A stretch of 64,000 nucleotides of DNA, taken from an uncultured Eubacteriales bacterium. GTDB taxonomy: Bacteria > Bacillota > Clostridia > Oscillospirales > CAG-272. The number at the start of each line of letters is the position of its first letter. Position 1 is the first letter of the stretch. The position numbers and the translations under genes are program-made. The notes beneath the pieces were generated by a model. That model ran no database searches. It had not been told where the DNA came from and saw only the letters and a list, made by a program, of their open reading frames with translations. Location: assembly GCA_934434925.1 (NCBI GenBank), contig CAKSAC010000003.1, positions 86,468-150,467 on the forward strand, in the 5' to 3' direction. Positions 62,168 to 64,000 of the stretch are shown here, piece by piece.

Positions 62168-63424
62168 TCAAAGAAGCGTATTGAGAATATAGACCCCCAG
62201 CGTTTTGGCATAGTCCAGCAAATCGGCGCACTCTATGAATTCATCCCGCTGATGCGCGCCGCCCGGAACATCAAAATCCCGCCCCGCGCCGAACCCGAAC
62301 GCCGAGGGGCCGCCGTATTTGAGGATCACCGAAAGGTCCGAAAGGCAAGGCCCCACCACCGGGATTTCCGCGCCGACCGCTTCCCGGGCCGCCTGCTGTA
62401 ACGCCGTCACGCCTTTTTCGGTCACGATGCCACGCTCGTAATGGAAGTGCCGCGTCGCGCGCTTATGTCTGTCGCAAACCGCGCCGTAGGGAGCCAGCGC
62501 CGCGCCGATTGCGCTATCCAACGCCGAGAGTTCGCGTTCGATCTCCTCCTCATTCCGGTTGGTATAATACACAAAGCGGACGTGTCCGCGCCCGAGGTCA
62601 GCCCCGGCATGGCCGCAGGCCGCTTCCAGAAAGCGCAGGATTCCGCCGGGGACCTTTCCGTGATAGGCGGGATCGGCCATGATTTCTTCGCGCCGTCTGT
62701 CGCCGAATTCCTTCACTTTATCAAAAACCAGCGGGAGAAGACGGGCGGCCGCCTCGGCAGAATCCTGTGTTCCTTCCAGATGGAAGAATATATCGATCTC
62801 CCCGCCACCCGAGGCACAGCCGTAAATCTGTTTGTCCTTCCCGTCCATATTGATAATCTGATCATATTTTTTCCGCATACAGGCGGCCATCGCCCCATGG
62901 GAACCGCCGCACTCCTCGTCGCAATACGCGCAAAGGTCGATGTTTTTTTCGGGGCGCAGTCCGCAATCCGCAAAGAGGCGGAAAAGGAAGAGCACCACCG
63001 CCAATGCATACTTATCATCGCATGCGCCGCGCCCGTATACGCGCCCGTTTTCCACCGCGCCGGAAAGCGGTTCCCGCTCCCATGCAGCCGGGTTGCCAAT
63101 CATCACCGTGTCGGTATGCCCCATCAGCAAAAGGCCGTTTTCATCACGCTTGCCGGGATAGGTCAGCGTGACGTTATAGCGTTCCTCCAAATGCCGCCCG
63201 GGCCAGAAGTCGGTTGAATTCATCACTTCCGGCATGTCGGCCGGGCTGTACAGATCCACCGCCAGTTCCATTTTTTCGCCTATCTTTGCCAAATGGCGGG
63301 CCAATGCCGCTTCCCGGCCATGGTCGCCGAAATTCTCGGTATTGATTTGCACAAACTCAGAAAGCAGAGAAAAAAGCTCTCCTTGCCGCTCGTCAATCAA
63401 TTTGCAAAGTGTCTGTCTGTCCAT
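62168..63424 (-). CDS. M20 family metallopeptidase/deacylase
   Basis: The 418-residue protein has the M20 metal motifs: LLLMGHTDTVMIG (first His, and Asp two residues on), GRGACDDKYALA (bridging Asp), and CDEECGGSHGA (general-base Glu pair), and later VVGPCLSDLSVIL and the terminal His in PGGAHQRDEFIE. Members include ArgE/DapE/carboxypeptidase-type enzymes that hydrolyse an amide in small peptides or acyl amino acids; the substrate is not clear. The lid domain between motifs is present. The start follows AAAGGACGG. It has its own promoter and terminator. Confidence 0.92.
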   Translation of the reverse strand: MDRQTLCKLIDERQGELFSLLSEFVQINTENFGDHGREAALARHLAKIGEKMELAVDLYSPADMPEVMNSTDFWPGRHLEERYNVTLTYPGKRDENGLLLMGHTDTVMIGNPAAWEREPLSGAVENGRVYGRGACDDKYALAVVLFLFRLFADCGLRPEKNIDLCAYCDEECGGSHGAMAACMRKKYDQIINMDGKDKQIYGCASGGGEIDIFFHLEGTQDSAEAAARLLPLVFDKVKEFGDRRREEIMADPAYHGKVPGGILRFLEAACGHAGADLGRGHVRFVYYTNRNEEEIERELSALDSAIGAALAPYGAVCDRHKRATRHFHYERGIVTEKGVTALQQAAREAVGAEIPVVGPCLSDLSVILKYGGPSAFGFGAGRDFDVPGGAHQRDEFIECADLLDYAKTLGVYILNTLL

Positions 63425-63481
63425 TTCCGTTCCGTCCTTTTTACAGAATTCACAGATATCTGCGAGTTTTTTATCCGTATC

Positions 63482-63510
63482 ATTATATCATATCTTCCGG
63501 GAAAACACAA
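63482..63510 (-). promoter_or_regulatory. promoter of the M20 peptidase gene
   Basis: On the minus strand TTGTGT (63505-63510) and TATAAT (63482-63487) are 17 bp apart. Confidence 0.65.
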
Positions 63511-63556
63511 CCGGGCCACGCGGAAAAATGAAAAATCGCGGCGCAAATGCCCTCCC

Positions 63557-63741
63557 CCGCCAAACCGGGCTTTTTCTCCGCCAGGCCGGGCTTTTTCCCC
63601 GCCAGACCGGACTTTTTCCCGCCAAACCGGGCTTTTTCCCCGTCAGGCCGGGCTTTCCCCCGCCAAACCGGGCTTTTCCCCGCCAGACCGGACTTTTTCT
63701 CCGTCAGGCCGGGCTTTTTCTCCGTCAGGCCGGGCTTTCCC
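63557..63741. repeat. 21-bp tandem repeat, 9 copies
   Basis: The unit CCGCCAAACCGGGCTTTTTC plus one C recurs nine times; copies alternate between AAACCGGGC, GGCCGGGC and GACCGGAC variants, as in variable-number repeats. No spacers are present. Confidence 0.92.
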
Positions 63742-63889
63742 AAAACGCGGGCCGAAAAAGAAAAGCGCCGTCGTTTTATCCACGGCCGGCTTTTGAAAAA
63801 AACAAAAACAAGGGGGCATTTGGCGTGTGCCGATAAGACAGTAATTTGAGAAAGCTACAAAATCGGCAGCTGCTAAGCAGGATTGGACA

Positions 63890-63937
63890 ACAAAACAGGC
63901 GGCACTCAACTTCGGTTGGGTGTTGCCTGTTTTTGTA
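63890..63937. terminator. long imperfect hairpin in the AT-richer right end
   Basis: AACAGGC.GCACTCAAC and GTTGGGTGTTGCCTGTT pair around a TTCG loop, with T tracts after it. The region 63780-64000 has visibly lower GC than the rest of the window and no gene. Confidence 0.7.
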
Positions 63938-64000
63938 CATCTGAGGGTTGAAAATTGCTTGTTTTCCCCTCTGTGTGGCTTTGTTCAAAAGTGAGCATAT

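Noticed and set aside
63557..63741. Possible CRISPR array or coding repeat protein
   Set aside because: Units of 21 bp have no spacers; frames through it have no RBS and only repeat content.

Overview
The window comes from the chromosome of a moderately GC-rich anaerobic firmicute, most likely an uncultured member of Clostridia. This is inferred from a single-chain pyruvate:ferredoxin oxidoreductase, a PyrR-type RNA attenuator, Gram-positive style Shine-Dalgarno sites and TTGACA/TATAAT promoters, lipoproteins and an RsgI-like domain, with no outer-membrane genes. No plasmid or ICE backbone is visible, although the last 200 bases look AT-richer than the rest.

Layout. 1-30 kb is housekeeping and metabolic chromosome: the 3' end of an RsuA-type pseudouridine synthase, tex, an orphan MsmX/UgpC-type ABC ATPase, an RsgI-like lipoprotein, a DAACS transporter with an unusual N-terminal domain, a small metallo-hydrolase, uraA behind a PyrR attenuator, a lipoprotein, an acyl-CoA-synthetase-like enzyme, a phosphoesterase, a glycosidase-like protein, a small membrane protein, nifJ (PFOR), tRNA-Thr, pyk, an NSS transporter divergent from a LysR regulator, mnmA and a second metallo-hydrolase.

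30.0-44.3 kb is a compact phage-derived module of 14 genes, all on the minus strand and mostly overlapping: small and large terminase, portal, two unknown proteins, putative scaffold, major capsid protein, head-tail connector, a large hub-like protein with a leucine-rich-repeat insert, a tail fibre, two small proteins and three membrane proteins. No integrase, repressor, replication gene, tape measure, tail sheath or recognisable endolysin is present. Two copies of a 37-bp element precede the packaging genes and the scaffold/capsid genes and look like module-specific promoters. This is the best candidate for an undescribed system: a domesticated or particle-forming short-tail phage cassette, or a strongly reduced prophage.

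44.3-52.3 kb holds a long pyrimidine-rich repeat block and a two-gene operon on the minus strand: a 43-residue peptide and a 2227-residue secreted protein built from four LamG-like units. 52.3-64 kb returns to chromosome: a PrsA/SurA-like protein, mfd and pth in one overlapping operon, a ThyX-like protein, a divergent sugar-metabolism pair (Gfo/Idh/MocA oxidoreductase and AP-endonuclease-2-type isomerase), a remnant of an ABC-2 permease, and an M20 peptidase.

A striking general feature is that many intergenic spaces carry their own private tandem repeat (units of about 17 to 165 bp, each different). In at least three cases (tex, mnmA and the PrsA-like gene) the duplicated stretch includes the stop codon of the neighbouring gene. 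All functions are assigned from motifs read by eye; no database search was run.
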